Shown here one piece after another: positions 15,973 to 26,021 of a stretch of DNA of 64,000 bases. Made by a program: the position numbers and the translations under genes. The notes below the pieces were generated by a model. The model did not search any database, was not told the origin of the DNA, and saw only the letters and a list, made by a program, of their open reading frames with translations. Each line of letters begins with the position of its first letter. The stretch's first letter is position 1. The DNA comes from JBEKTW01 sp049515655 (lineage in GTDB: Bacteria; Bacteroidota; Ignavibacteria; UBA10030; SZUA-254), in NCBI GenBank assembly GCA_049515655.1, contig JBEKTW010000014.1:1-64000 (forward strand), in the 5' to 3' direction.

Positions 15973-18900
15973 CTAGGCCTTCGCAATCGATTCAAGTTCT
16001 CTACCTAACATTTGGGGATCCTTGCACACATGAAAGCTCCAATTGCCCAACTTTCCCCAATTATTTACGGCCGAGACCCATCTCTTTGTCGCCTGGTGCT
16101 TTGCGCGGTCCTGATCCTCCTCGTATCCTTTGATCTCCAATATCAGAGTGACATCATTTGTCAGCCGGACAAGGAAATCCGGGATGTAACTGTGACTTAC
16201 GCCGAGAAACTCGTAGGGAATACTGAATTCCAGATGATCGTTCCGGGCATAAAATGCGACGACCTTTGACTGTTCGAGTCTGAACGTCGCAGATTGCTCC
16301 CACGTTGCCGTGTCTGCAACGACAGCGTTGATGTGACTTTTCCTGGTAGGAAAGACGGGGCGTGTTGTTTTGAAGTCAACCTCACCCGTCGAGCCAATCG
16401 ATTTGTACTTGTTAAGGACTGGCAGCAGTGGCGGTTCGCCTTTCAGATCGTTAGGCTCAATCGCATCTGTCAGTCTCTCGACTGTTCGCTTGACGTATGT
16501 TTCTAATCCGAGTTCGCTTGGATGACAACCGTGAAAATCAACCTTGCGGTCTATATATTCGTCAACGTATCTGACAACTTGCGGAAACAACTGATGGCGT
16601 GACTGGAGACGCAGCTTCGCCTTACCGTTTCCGACGCCCTCACATAGAATAGAAACTATCTGTCTAGCAATCTCGAATTTGATCGTTTGAATATGGACAG
16701 TGTCATAGTACTGTTGTCTATCCTGTTCGTCAAATTCCAAATTTCCAATGAGTGAGGGGGTTCCAATCTGGTAACCAACCTGCGGCTTTACAAACACTGC
16801 CGTCGGAGTCTGGAAAGGCTCAAGAATCAGGGGTTCCATCTTTGAGATGTCAGCTTTGATGAGATTCTTCTCCAACGCGAATACGTACCGCTCCACCACA
16901 GGAAACCTAATCTCAAACTGACCACGCTCCACCATCGCCCGAACGTGGTTTTTAGGCTTATCCTCCGGCGCAGGTTTGTTTGTGGGCCGACCTTTGAAGG
17001 GAATCACCGAGAACGGTATACCGTAAACGTCCACATACTCTTCAGTGAGTCTTCCTGTTTCGGGATCGGGCGTGTAATCCATCCGCCTCAGTCCACGACC
17101 GACAACCTGTTCGCATAAGAGCTGACTGTCAAATGCACGGAGACCCAGAATGTGTGTCACATTGTTTGCATCCCAACCCTCAGTGAGCATTTGCACAGAT
17201 ACAACAGCACGTATCTTTTCACCCGGCTTTCCGGTCTTGCCGATTGTGTCAACTATCTGCCTCAGGGCTTCTGCTGCTTCTTTTCTGGTTCCTTTCGGGT
17301 CATCACTCTCAGCCTCTCCCAGCAACTTGGAGTCTATGCGGAGTGTTGCACGGAATCCTTCCCGATTTGAGAACAAATCAGGGAACACCTTTCCGGCTCC
17401 GTAAGCCACTTTCACTTTTTGTTTTTTCCTTCGCTTGTGCGATCCGTTCTCCTCGTCTTCGTTATCATCGTCTACTTCATTCACAACCTCGACCGTTTCT
17501 TCACCAGAGATGTTCTTGTAGAAGAGTTCAGCAAGGTCGGTGTTGTCGCATACAATGATCATTACAGGAGGAGTGTGCTCTTTCTCGGGGCTAGCCGCTT
17601 GGATGTACTCGAAACGCTCCTTCCACTGACCTGCCAGAGTGAGCAAAGCATCTTCCGCCTCTCTCCAAATAACATCAGGTTTCGGCTTACCACCCGGCAG
17701 TTTTTCGCCTGGTTGCAAGTGTTCAACAATGTACCTATACAGGCGAAAGTACTTTGGCTCCGGTCTGCCTGTATTATCGCTCACCGGCAAGCGAGGAATC
17801 TTCACAATACCGGATTCAATAGCATCGACTAGTCCGAAATCGCTCACTACCCAAGGGAACGGAGAGCCTTCGATATAGCCGCTCCCTTGCAAATAGAACG
17901 GAGTAGCTGACAGGTCAACGCAGAACTTGATACCACATGCTGCGCTAATCTTATCCAATCCTGAGACCCACACAGTCGCTTCTTCTCGCTCTGCTTTTTC
18001 TGCGGCAGACAGTTGAGTATCATTGGGCACCAGCGCGGGCCTATAGGCATGATGCCCCTCGTCGTTTAACACCATGATTGGTGCGTGTTCATGCAGATCG
18101 CCCAACACCCTTCGTGCGAATGCATCAGGACCTTCTTCGCCCTTGTTGACCACGGCATAGCTCTTTCCGCCTTCTGCCTGGGGAGATTCAGGTGCGAAGA
18201 GATGCCAGTTTGTTATGAGTACCTTGCCCTTCTTCACTTCAGGTATCAACTGCGATGGGACAAGATCGAATGCACTGTAATAGTTATCGTCATTCTCAGG
18301 CCGGAGAACCTGAAGACGTTCCTTGATAGTCAAATTTGGGCAAACAATGAGGGCTGCCGTGGGGAAGCGTTCGTCGCCCGAGCGGCCGCGGTTGCAAAAT
18401 GCCCAGGCAACAATCATTGCCATTACGATAGTCTTTCCACTACCCGTTGCCATTTTGCACCCATATCGGGTTAGGGGCTGGAGATCCCCTTCGTTGGGTA
18501 TGTCGATTAGAGAAGGATAGACAGTGAGCTTCAGATCAGAAACAAATGATGGCCGCTCGCCTTTGGTAAGTCGTTGATAGTCGTCGATGCTTAGCTTTGG
18601 TGTCCAACGAGGTTTCTTTCCTGACGCGAGTATCTCATTCAGGTAAATCATTGTTTCGATTGCTTCGAGTTGGCAGAAGAACAGTTTTTTCCCTCTGTCT
18701 TTCCTTGACCAATGTGCCAGGAGCTGTTTCGTAATTGGAGTGGCACCTTCGTAATTCGAATTACGCCAACGACGCACATCATCACGGAGTGCATTCACAA
18801 GCGGTAGGTCGTCCCTTTCTTCCTCAGCGAAGAGTTGGGTCTGAGTGGTCCCCGTTCTTTGTGTCTTGTACCAGTAGCTTGCAGGTCGTCGACCAGGGGT

Positions 18901-19026
18901 CCTCGATGGCTCACCGGTTGAAGTATTGTATACCCAATGCTCTGTAGGTTCTCCGTATGGGCTACAGAGGATCGGTTTGTCAACCGGTTGAATCGGAATT
19001 TCTATTGTTCCACCGTTAGGCATCAA
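15973..19026 (-). CDS. res: Type III restriction endonuclease Res subunit
   Basis: 1017 residues. An SF2 translocase domain carries Walker A KMATGSGKT (~190), the DEGHH box (~321), LSATPF (~373), LTEGWDANN and the VVGRGLRRMD motif VI (~645). The C-terminal PD-(D/E)XK nuclease YIPDFLVR...LILEIKGYE lies near 950-965. It needs the Mod subunit, encoded 15 bp upstream on the same strand, to recognise unmethylated sites and cleave. An acidic/basic stretch (NEVDDDNEDEENGS, then KRRKKQK) interrupts the helicase region as a probable flexible linker. All key motifs are present, so it should be active. Confidence 0.93.
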   Translation of the reverse strand: MMPNGGTIEIPIQPVDKPILCSPYGEPTEHWVYNTSTGEPSRTPGRRPASYWYKTQRTGTTQTQLFAEEERDDLPLVNALRDDVRRWRNSNYEGATPITKQLLAHWSRKDRGKKLFFCQLEAIETMIYLNEILASGKKPRWTPKLSIDDYQRLTKGERPSFVSDLKLTVYPSLIDIPNEGDLQPLTRYGCKMATGSGKTIVMAMIVAWAFCNRGRSGDERFPTAALIVCPNLTIKERLQVLRPENDDNYYSAFDLVPSQLIPEVKKGKVLITNWHLFAPESPQAEGGKSYAVVNKGEEGPDAFARRVLGDLHEHAPIMVLNDEGHHAYRPALVPNDTQLSAAEKAEREEATVWVSGLDKISAACGIKFCVDLSATPFYLQGSGYIEGSPFPWVVSDFGLVDAIESGIVKIPRLPVSDNTGRPEPKYFRLYRYIVEHLQPGEKLPGGKPKPDVIWREAEDALLTLAGQWKERFEYIQAASPEKEHTPPVMIIVCDNTDLAELFYKNISGEETVEVVNEVDDDNEDEENGSHKRRKKQKVKVAYGAGKVFPDLFSNREGFRATLRIDSKLLGEAESDDPKGTRKEAAEALRQIVDTIGKTGKPGEKIRAVVSVQMLTEGWDANNVTHILGLRAFDSQLLCEQVVGRGLRRMDYTPDPETGRLTEEYVDVYGIPFSVIPFKGRPTNKPAPEDKPKNHVRAMVERGQFEIRFPVVERYVFALEKNLIKADISKMEPLILEPFQTPTAVFVKPQVGYQIGTPSLIGNLEFDEQDRQQYYDTVHIQTIKFEIARQIVSILCEGVGNGKAKLRLQSRHQLFPQVVRYVDEYIDRKVDFHGCHPSELGLETYVKRTVERLTDAIEPNDLKGEPPLLPVLNKYKSIGSTGEVDFKTTRPVFPTRKSHINAVVADTATWEQSATFRLEQSKVVAFYARNDHLEFSIPYEFLGVSHSYIPDFLVRLTNDVTLILEIKGYEEDQDRAKHQATKRWVSAVNNWGKLGNWSFHVCKDPQMLGRELESIAKA

Positions 19027-19041
19027 AATTACCTTGTTGTC

Positions 19042-22000
19042 TCAATATGAAGACTTACTAAATTTGTGCACCCGCATCACTTCGTTTCCTCTTGGGTCGA
19101 TGACCTTCACTGCGACTCGTTTGTGTTTCCCAGGCACGAATGGAAGTGAAACAGTCCCGCTCAGCGCTTCAAAACGATCCTCATCAATTACTCCTTTGAG
19201 AGCACGGCTGATCTTATCCCAGGCGCTCTTGTCCGGGAAGAACGCCTGCGTAATACAGAATGTACGCCCGTCGTAGTCGGTGTCAAGAAACCACGCCGCT
19301 ACTTTGTCTGCGTTGGTTGGAAGAATCGTATTATCGACGGGATTATAGACATCCACACCTTCCATCTCAATGGTGTACTCACCCTCCTCATTAGGGCCGA
19401 GGAGTTTCGTGCGAGGGCTTCCAAACACCGTGAAGAGTTGGCTACTCGACGTTTCTTTAAGCAGGTCGCCCATATTTACATCGGGCCGAATGTGAGCAAG
19501 ATGACAGTGTACTTTTGGATTCGGGTCTTCCTGAATAATTGCCTGTGCAGCTCCGTCAAAGGAGAACCCAGCAAATATCACATCATCAAACCCACGACGA
19601 TGAGCAGTTGGAAGAACTTGTTCCACTTGATATGCTGTGACGGGACCGAATTGAGGCCCGAAAGAAACTGCAACCTTCCTTGTTTTCCCATCATCAGTTT
19701 CCCATTCACCCTCAGCATGAATGTACTCGCCTTGGAAAGGCTCCAGTCGAGTGAAATTCAGAACTTTGTTGTTGGGGAAGCGAACCCCATCTGTTCGAAT
19801 AAGGCGGAGCATCTTGTCGAGATACGCCTCTGCATTCGCTGGTTCATGTTCTGGTATAACCTTCGAATTCCCAGATTCTGAAAAAGTCTCCAGATCCTCA
19901 GGTTCTCCGCCAATCGGAGAGTCCAAAGTTTCTTCCGCGGGCATCACGGCTTCAACTGTGAATGGGCCAGCAACACGCACAACACCTTTCACCTCCTCCG
20001 GCTGATCGACCAATTCCGCCGGCTCGGCATTGGCGGCGATACATATGTTCACCTCATCCATCTTGGCACGCCAAGCCTTATGGTATGCAAGCAACGCAGA
20101 TTGCAATTCTCCAGGCCAATCTTGATCAATATCAAATGGTACTTCCCATTCCTTCCAATCTTCTTTGGGGAGAATCCATCTCCGTCGATCTGCATCGGCA
20201 ATGGATTTCTTTCCCTCTTGTTTTTCTTTTTCTCTCAATTTCAGGGCGAGACGCTGCTTAAGCTGTGGTGTGACGAACTTGAGCGCATTGTTCACTTCTT
20301 TCAACTTTTCATCCAGACCTGGCTGGTGTTTGGCAAAGATGCTATCAAGGCCGACATTCTGCGCGATACTCTTGAGCATGATATGCGGAACGGTTCTATA
20401 ACAAAAACCGCTTCCTGGATTTGCCGACTCTAATTCGCCATTGCCATTACCATTTTTCACTTTGTAGTGAGAATAGGTTGATGTTAGAATGCGCTGGCGA
20501 GCGATTGCCGTTGATACACGGCTTGTATCTATAGTAATCCAGCGGCGTCCCCACATTTCTGAAACGTAGGCAGATGTACCGCTTCCGCAAGTTGGGTCTA
20601 ACACCAAATCTCCGGGCTTGGTTGTCATTAAGATGCAACGAGCAATCACTTTGGTAGTGGTTTGCACTACATAGACCTTGTTTTGTTCTGCGGTTCCCAT
20701 CGTGTCTGTCCACAGGTTGCCAATGGCGACGGCGGGGAAATCATCCAGATACATTTTGTAGTTTACAAATTCTCTCGTAGAAATAAGGCGGTGGGCGTTT
20801 ATCAGCCGCCGCATTCCTTGTGAGTTCGTCTTCCATCCCCCCTTGCGAGGCCTCAACTCTCGACCCTCCAATGGGAAGGAAAAGAGAGTCGATTCACTTG
20901 GCGTTTGAGAGGTAAGCGGACCTCCTAAGAAGGGTCTTGCACCTGCAGGAAGGGTGTCGGGATTCTCAATCTCTTCATCTTTAATTGGCCTAATGGAACC
21001 ATCAGGAAGCTCTACCCTTTGATACCGCTCTCCCGGTCCTTCACCGCTGACTTTAGTATCATAGAGGGGAAAGAATTGAATTTGATCCTTGTCCTTGGCA
21101 TACCACAGAATGTAGTCAGCAATGTTGTCCATAAGTTGCTCTCCCATTCCTCCGGTCTTCTTGACTGTGATCAAAGAGACAAAGTTAGATGGTCCAAACA
21201 CTTCGTCCATTGCGCTCCGCACTCGATGAACGTTTTCGTCCGATATCTGCACAAAGACGCTGCCGCTATCTCTCAAGAGTTCTTTGCAAAGCCAAAACCT
21301 GTCACGCAGATACGAAAGGTAGGAATGAACCCCCAGCGTCCATGTGTCCCTATACGCCTTCACCATTTCTGGTTCACGGGTGAGATCGCTTTCTTTGTCT
21401 TTTACGTCCCGTTTTCCAATTTCGGGCTGGAAGTTTGAGGCGAACCTAATTCCGTATGGAGGGTCCATGTAAATCATCTGTACGTGTCCAGCGAGATTCT
21501 CCCTCCGAGCAAGACTTGCCATCACCTGGAGCGAGTCGCCAAGAATCAAGCGATTCGTCCAGTCCATATCGTGCTGGTAAAATTGTACCGCCTTCTGGTA
21601 CTCAAGTTTCGGGTCCGCAAACAAATCGCGTTGGACATCTTGCCTCGCCGCAATCTTGAGTATGGCTTGTGCAGACACCCTCTCGTGAATGTGTAACGCA
21701 ACGGGGTCAACTTCAAACCACTTCTTCTCTTGTTTCCCTGCCCATTCCAACCATGGCTCATTGTTCCGAAGAGCCATACTTAGCAATTTCGCCTCTTCGG
21801 TAGTCAGTACACGTTGTCGTGCTGTTTCCAAAAGCGCCGGCAGTTTGTCGCTTCCCCCAGTCGAATCAAATCTGAGCACGGGAGGCAAGTGCGGATTGTA
21901 TGCATAGGTGATCTTCGGGTGTTCCCGCACTTTGCCCTGCGCCGCCAGTCCTGCCGGAGGAATGTTCTTGCGCGTCGACTTGTTGTAGCGGTAGTCAACA

Positions 22001-22047
22001 ACAGGTACCTCTCTCTGTTTAGTCTTTGCTCGTTTTCGCTTTGCCAT
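19042..22047 (-). CDS. mod: Type III modification methyltransferase Mod subunit
   Basis: 1001 residues, longer than typical Mod proteins. Catalytic motif IV DPPYG is at about residue 195 and the AdoMet-binding motif I LDPTCGSGTSAYVSE at about 482. This order (IV, target-recognition region, I) is the beta class of N6-adenine methyltransferases. A further ~400-residue C-terminal part follows, with SFGPQFGPVTAYQVEQ and AGFSFDGAAQAI segments, as seen in fused Mod proteins of large type III systems. It opens with KRKRAKTKQ, a basic tail. The downstream res gene completes the system. Confidence 0.92.
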   Translation of the reverse strand: MAKRKRAKTKQREVPVVDYRYNKSTRKNIPPAGLAAQGKVREHPKITYAYNPHLPPVLRFDSTGGSDKLPALLETARQRVLTTEEAKLLSMALRNNEPWLEWAGKQEKKWFEVDPVALHIHERVSAQAILKIAARQDVQRDLFADPKLEYQKAVQFYQHDMDWTNRLILGDSLQVMASLARRENLAGHVQMIYMDPPYGIRFASNFQPEIGKRDVKDKESDLTREPEMVKAYRDTWTLGVHSYLSYLRDRFWLCKELLRDSGSVFVQISDENVHRVRSAMDEVFGPSNFVSLITVKKTGGMGEQLMDNIADYILWYAKDKDQIQFFPLYDTKVSGEGPGERYQRVELPDGSIRPIKDEEIENPDTLPAGARPFLGGPLTSQTPSESTLFSFPLEGRELRPRKGGWKTNSQGMRRLINAHRLISTREFVNYKMYLDDFPAVAIGNLWTDTMGTAEQNKVYVVQTTTKVIARCILMTTKPGDLVLDPTCGSGTSAYVSEMWGRRWITIDTSRVSTAIARQRILTSTYSHYKVKNGNGNGELESANPGSGFCYRTVPHIMLKSIAQNVGLDSIFAKHQPGLDEKLKEVNNALKFVTPQLKQRLALKLREKEKQEGKKSIADADRRRWILPKEDWKEWEVPFDIDQDWPGELQSALLAYHKAWRAKMDEVNICIAANAEPAELVDQPEEVKGVVRVAGPFTVEAVMPAEETLDSPIGGEPEDLETFSESGNSKVIPEHEPANAEAYLDKMLRLIRTDGVRFPNNKVLNFTRLEPFQGEYIHAEGEWETDDGKTRKVAVSFGPQFGPVTAYQVEQVLPTAHRRGFDDVIFAGFSFDGAAQAIIQEDPNPKVHCHLAHIRPDVNMGDLLKETSSSQLFTVFGSPRTKLLGPNEEGEYTIEMEGVDVYNPVDNTILPTNADKVAAWFLDTDYDGRTFCITQAFFPDKSAWDKISRALKGVIDEDRFEALSGTVSLPFVPGKHKRVAVKVIDPRGNEVMRVHKFSKSSY

Positions 22048-22115
22048 GTGATTCCCAAATTATTACATGTTTGAAGATTCAATTTGTTGTATCATGAAAA
22101 TATTGTGTTCTTGCA

Positions 22116-24344
22116 CTAAGGTGTTGTTTCATGGGCGAAAATAGCTGTCCGAATGTTTTGTTGCGCGATGATGACCGGCCAATAGAATGGAATGCCTCGC
22201 CAGCCCTGTTCCTCTAGACCATTTTGCCTAATGAGGACCAGCATTGGTATGTCAATTGCGACTCTTCGTGCTACGGCCCCCTCCGTTCGCGTGGTATCCG
22301 GAGAATCAGAATACACGTGGTGACTTCCGACTGCGACCTGTCTACTGAGGTTTCGGTCGCGTCGAATCAAACACCAAATATGTCCACGGTTAGCTTCGTC
22401 AGTTGCAGAATTACTCATATAGCTCAGCGCTGCACGTGCAGCATCCCAGTCGAAATCGTAGCCTTGTTCGATTTCCATCACAAGCGCATTCTCGATGTGA
22501 TTCAATATATCAATTCCAGCATCAAGTGATATTTCAAAGGGATCTTCAATTCCTGTGCCTTGTCGTAGCCTTTCAAGCATGCGGTCGAGTTCGTCCACGA
22601 TGGGTCGTGATCTCACTGCAAAGTCTATTTGAAAACCTACGGGCAGGATACGCTTGAATGGTCGTAGTGTTGTTGTGTTGGAAACAAGTATCTTATTCGG
22701 ACTACAGGGGATCACTTGACCATGATCATCCCTTCGAATAAAAACCACGGGCTGATCGGGATTTCTCTCAATCGTCTGTCGTAACGCCACATCGCTTTCA
22801 TGCATTCTTCTCATTGCGTCATAAATCTGAGGCGCCGTGTAAAATCGGGTCACGGTGAGGTCTTCAGTCGGCCTGAACCCGAACATCCGAGAGTGTTGAA
22901 ACACAGTGTCCTGTTGGTAGATCTGCGGACGTCGGCCATAAAAGAAGCCTATGAGATTCGAAATGGTCACTCCTCTGTCAAGGATTTGTCCGCCAATGAA
23001 GATGTTTATGGGGGTGCGAAGACGAAGCTGGCCTTGGTTATCGAGGAGTTCCTCCACTTGGCGCTCCGAGTTTACTTTTGTGATCATTAGCCAGCCATCC
23101 TCCAGCGCAGTGAAAGCAAGACGAAGAACTTCGTCTAGCTGTGGGAGATAATGGTTCATAACTCGAATCGAATCTGCAAGATCGACGTATGACGCACTGA
23201 GAAGTTGAGTCAGGAGGTTGCGCTGAGAATGGACCGCATCTGTGAGAGAGCTGTTAAGCGTGATCACTACTCTTTCTTGCCATCTGTGCGCAGCCACCTG
23301 TGCCTCTGTATGAATAAGAAAGCTGAATTTCCTTGCCGGGATACCAGCATTCTGATCTTGAAGCCGGCGGATACACGCACCCACTATGAAATTGCAAATC
23401 GCGGACCGAAGTGACACAATTGCATTGCTTGTCAAACACTCCTCTAAACGGAAACGTCGGCGATCTTCCTGCCGGAGGACATCAAGTTCTCCCAAACTCA
23501 CTTGGCGATAAATAAACGATGCAACAGTGTTCGATTCTAAACTCCTGTCGAAGTAGTAGTCGCTCCCGATGTAACCGGGATTAACCGGTACGAGCTCGGT
23601 AAAAGCTGGTCGCACCGGCTTGAATTCGACACCATTGACGATAAGATCTTCTGGCTGAAGATACAGTGAATATGGAGTTGCCGTCACCTGGAAAAAAGCA
23701 GATGAGTTTAGACTCTGGCGTAGCACATCAATTTGTTGCGTAGTTGTGTTAATCAATAAACCTTGCTGTCGAGTATTCCGAAAACCGATACTCGCATAGT
23801 CAGCCTCATCATCGATAATTAAGACTCGCTTTCGCAGGAGTTCTGGATAGTGATTGCGGAATAGCTCAGTTAGGCGATCGAGATTATCTGATTGTTTTTT
23901 CGAAACGAAAATTAGTTTTTGGTTGAGTTCATAAGGTGTAAGCACGACTGGAACGGTCATAATGTCAAATATCTGCGCTTGGTCATTATCGAAGAATCTC
24001 CCGAACTCACGTCGTACTCGTTGAATAGTCTGATGCGTTAAAGCCTTCGTGCCTTTTGTGAGAATAACTGCAACATCGAATCCATTATCAAACGCTAGCG
24101 CAATAATGCCGAGGAATATCTTGGTTTTACCCGATTGAATCTTACCCAATAACATCCCCGGACGTGCTGCACTCGTCTCAACGGTCTGCAGCCTTTCTAT
24201 GGATTGCTCTATACACGCCTTATCAGCATCCGAGTAGAGCTGTGTGTTGCCTGTAAGATTCTCATAAAAGACTCCGTGCAAATTTAGAGGCATTAGTATC
24301 TCCCACAAATTGAAAGCGTTGAACTCATCCCCATAAGGACTCAA
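22116..24344 (-). CDS. Z1-domain SF2 helicase/ATPase
   Basis: 742 residues. Walker A is GKIQSGKTKIFLGII near residue 65, the DEAD-type box is IIDDEADYASIG near 174, then FQVTATPYSLYL, the Z1 signature GGQILDRGVTISNLIGFFYG near 455 and the arginine-finger region QHSRMFGFR. Z1 proteins occur in prokaryotic restriction-like and MORC-associated defence loci as DNA-dependent ATPases. It lies 68 bp upstream of mod on the same strand, so it may be co-expressed with the type III pair. Its own promoter and leader are probably the duplicated 123-nt element just upstream. The C-terminal ~200 residues are unassigned. Confidence 0.85.
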   Translation of the reverse strand: MSPYGDEFNAFNLWEILMPLNLHGVFYENLTGNTQLYSDADKACIEQSIERLQTVETSAARPGMLLGKIQSGKTKIFLGIIALAFDNGFDVAVILTKGTKALTHQTIQRVRREFGRFFDNDQAQIFDIMTVPVVLTPYELNQKLIFVSKKQSDNLDRLTELFRNHYPELLRKRVLIIDDEADYASIGFRNTRQQGLLINTTTQQIDVLRQSLNSSAFFQVTATPYSLYLQPEDLIVNGVEFKPVRPAFTELVPVNPGYIGSDYYFDRSLESNTVASFIYRQVSLGELDVLRQEDRRRFRLEECLTSNAIVSLRSAICNFIVGACIRRLQDQNAGIPARKFSFLIHTEAQVAAHRWQERVVITLNSSLTDAVHSQRNLLTQLLSASYVDLADSIRVMNHYLPQLDEVLRLAFTALEDGWLMITKVNSERQVEELLDNQGQLRLRTPINIFIGGQILDRGVTISNLIGFFYGRRPQIYQQDTVFQHSRMFGFRPTEDLTVTRFYTAPQIYDAMRRMHESDVALRQTIERNPDQPVVFIRRDDHGQVIPCSPNKILVSNTTTLRPFKRILPVGFQIDFAVRSRPIVDELDRMLERLRQGTGIEDPFEISLDAGIDILNHIENALVMEIEQGYDFDWDAARAALSYMSNSATDEANRGHIWCLIRRDRNLSRQVAVGSHHVYSDSPDTTRTEGAVARRVAIDIPMLVLIRQNGLEEQGWRGIPFYWPVIIAQQNIRTAIFAHETTP

Positions 24345-24369
24345 TATGGCGTTTCTGTTTCCATTAGAA

Positions 24370-24492
24370 TGGTTCTCATCAGATAGCCCCGAAAGCTCCA
24401 GCGGTATGCATCATCAAATATTTCCCTATTCTGCCATCGCCAATGATTGCCCTACTGCGAAAAGTTAGGAAGAATTTCCGAGGATGTCAAAT
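24370..24492 (-). repeat. 123-nt promoter/leader repeat, copy A
   Basis: Aligned end to end with 31125-31247 it has the same length and is clearly similar by eye, best over the last ~57 nt (ccatcgccaatgattg, cgaaaagtta, cgaggatgtcaaat on the plus strand). Both copies lie just upstream of a minus-strand defence gene and point the same way. The next 100 nt downstream are not conserved. Confidence 0.75.
24462..24490 (-). promoter_or_regulatory. Promoter of the Z1 helicase gene
   Basis: On the minus strand TTGACA (24490-24485), a 17-nt spacer and TAACTT (24467-24462). It is located 118 nt before the Z1 start codon. Both hexamers and the spacer length are conserved in copy B. Confidence 0.6.
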
Positions 24493-24642
24493 GGTGTCTT
24501 GTTTAGATATTTACATGAGGCAACAGGATGGGACAAATCCTCCAAACATAAATCCTACTTCAAGCCATCAAGTTATGCAATGCTGGAGATGCTACATCAT
24601 CGACAAATGGGTCTTGGAAAAGGCACTCGCTTCTGTACTTGA
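24484..24642 (+). pseudogene. Possible short coding remnant
   Basis: A 52-codon frame from ATG to TGA whose translation (RYLHEATGWDKSSKHKSYF, then SSYAMLEMLHHRQMGLGKG) looks protein-like rather than random. It overlaps the promoter repeat on the other strand. No family is recognised. The remaining sequence up to 24900 shows nothing else. A true small gene is possible but unsupported. Confidence 0.25.
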
Positions 24643-24900
24643 AATTAACAAGCATTCCAAAGCAAGTTGGCCGCTGAAAACCTAGGGGGTCAAATTCTGA
24701 CCAGAAATGGACAGGGAGTCAGAAGGCAAGAAACTTGAATGTTTAGCTGGATAAGCATATATTAGTGCAAGATTTCAAGATGTGATTTCTTCAGGCATGG
24801 AAATAAATTGTCGAGCGGTTTATGCTCAAGGGAACTGACACCATTCCGATCACAACTGAAAAAATATTTCATTTCTCATAGACGGTTTCAAACTGACGAG

Positions 24901-26016
24901 ATGACCGTTCCACTGAGATTGTTGCGAACAACATGGCAAGATAGTACCCTCGGGAGAGAGAGCACATTGCATCAGCTTGCTCCATACATTGGAAAGCTGA
25001 AAACGTCCATTGCCGGCACCCTGCTTTCCAACTTTTCTAAGCCTGGAGACATTGCCATTGATCCATTCTGTGGCTCAGGCGTTGTCCCATTGGAGGCACT
25101 GCTCGCTGGAAGAGGCGTAGTGGCAAATGATATAAGTCCTTACGCCGCTACACTTACAAGGGCGAAATTATTCCCGATAGAAGATAAACAAGTTGGAATC
25201 GATACCGCGACAGACTACGTGGTACGAGCAAAGAAGCTGGCCGAAGTGAAGCATTATCGGGTCGATTCGCCCAAATGGGTAAAACAGTTTTTCCACCCGC
25301 GCACATTTGCCGAGGTGAAGATTCTAGCCGACCTGCTACGGAAAGATGCCCAATGGTTTCTTTTGGCGAACCTTCTGGGGATTCTTCATCACCAAAGACC
25401 CGGCTTCCTATCATATCCTTCAAGCCACTTAGTTCCATACCTTAGAATCCGGAAGTTCCCTCGTCGGGAGTTTCCAGACCTTTATCATTATAGAGATGTG
25501 CAACCACGACTTATACGGAAACTGGAAAGGACGTACCGACGTTACTTGCCCTTCTCAACCAACCTTCCACGGTTCTTTACACAGACGGATATTCGACAAT
25601 TTCGGTGTGCTATACAAGGGGACCTCGCGCTGACGAGTCCCCCCTACATGAACGCACTGGATTATGGAAGGGACAATCGACTTCGCCTATGGTTTCTGGG
25701 TTTTCCCGATAGTCTTGTACTGGACAAAATTGTCCCCCGGACACCGACTGAGTTCTTCTGTCTCATGAAGTCGACCGCAATTACGCTTAAGTCAGCTATA
25801 AGAAGGAATGGAGTCGCAATATTGGTTGTGGGGGAGGTTTGTCGGAAGAAGAATATATTGAAATCAAATCTGATTGCAAGATCGGCTTTCGAAAATGAAG
25901 TGAGCGGCTGGCGCCTAACTGAAATGTTAAGTGATCCAGTCCCAGATATTCGTCGCAGTCGACGAGGTTGTACCACTACGAAAGTCGAATGGATCATGAT
26001 CTTTAAAAGGAGCTAA
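24901..26016 (+). CDS. DNA methyltransferase (N4-cytosine or N6-adenine), first gene of the MTase-ParB-HD operon
   Basis: 371 residues from the ATG at 24901, chosen because the sequence TTWQDSTLGRESTLHQLAPY is where related methyltransferases begin; a TTG at 24808 would add 31 unconvincing residues. Motif I IDPFCGSGVVPLEALLAGR is at about 55, followed by VVANDISPYA, and motif IV TSPPYMNALDYGR at about 246. An SPPY box is common in m4C enzymes but also occurs in some m6A enzymes. The stop is 5 nt before the ParB-like gene. No cognate restriction enzyme of known type lies in this operon. Confidence 0.85.
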   Translation: MTVPLRLLRTTWQDSTLGRESTLHQLAPYIGKLKTSIAGTLLSNFSKPGDIAIDPFCGSGVVPLEALLAGRGVVANDISPYAATLTRAKLFPIEDKQVGIDTATDYVVRAKKLAEVKHYRVDSPKWVKQFFHPRTFAEVKILADLLRKDAQWFLLANLLGILHHQRPGFLSYPSSHLVPYLRIRKFPRREFPDLYHYRDVQPRLIRKLERTYRRYLPFSTNLPRFFTQTDIRQFRCAIQGDLALTSPPYMNALDYGRDNRLRLWFLGFPDSLVLDKIVPRTPTEFFCLMKSTAITLKSAIRRNGVAILVVGEVCRKKNILKSNLIARSAFENEVSGWRLTEMLSDPVPDIRRSRRGCTTTKVEWIMIFKRS

Positions 26017-26021
26017 ATACG

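Noticed and set aside
24443..24685. 80-codon plus-strand frame
   Set aside because: It crosses the promoter repeat and its translation is unstructured. A different frame (24484-24642) looks more protein-like.
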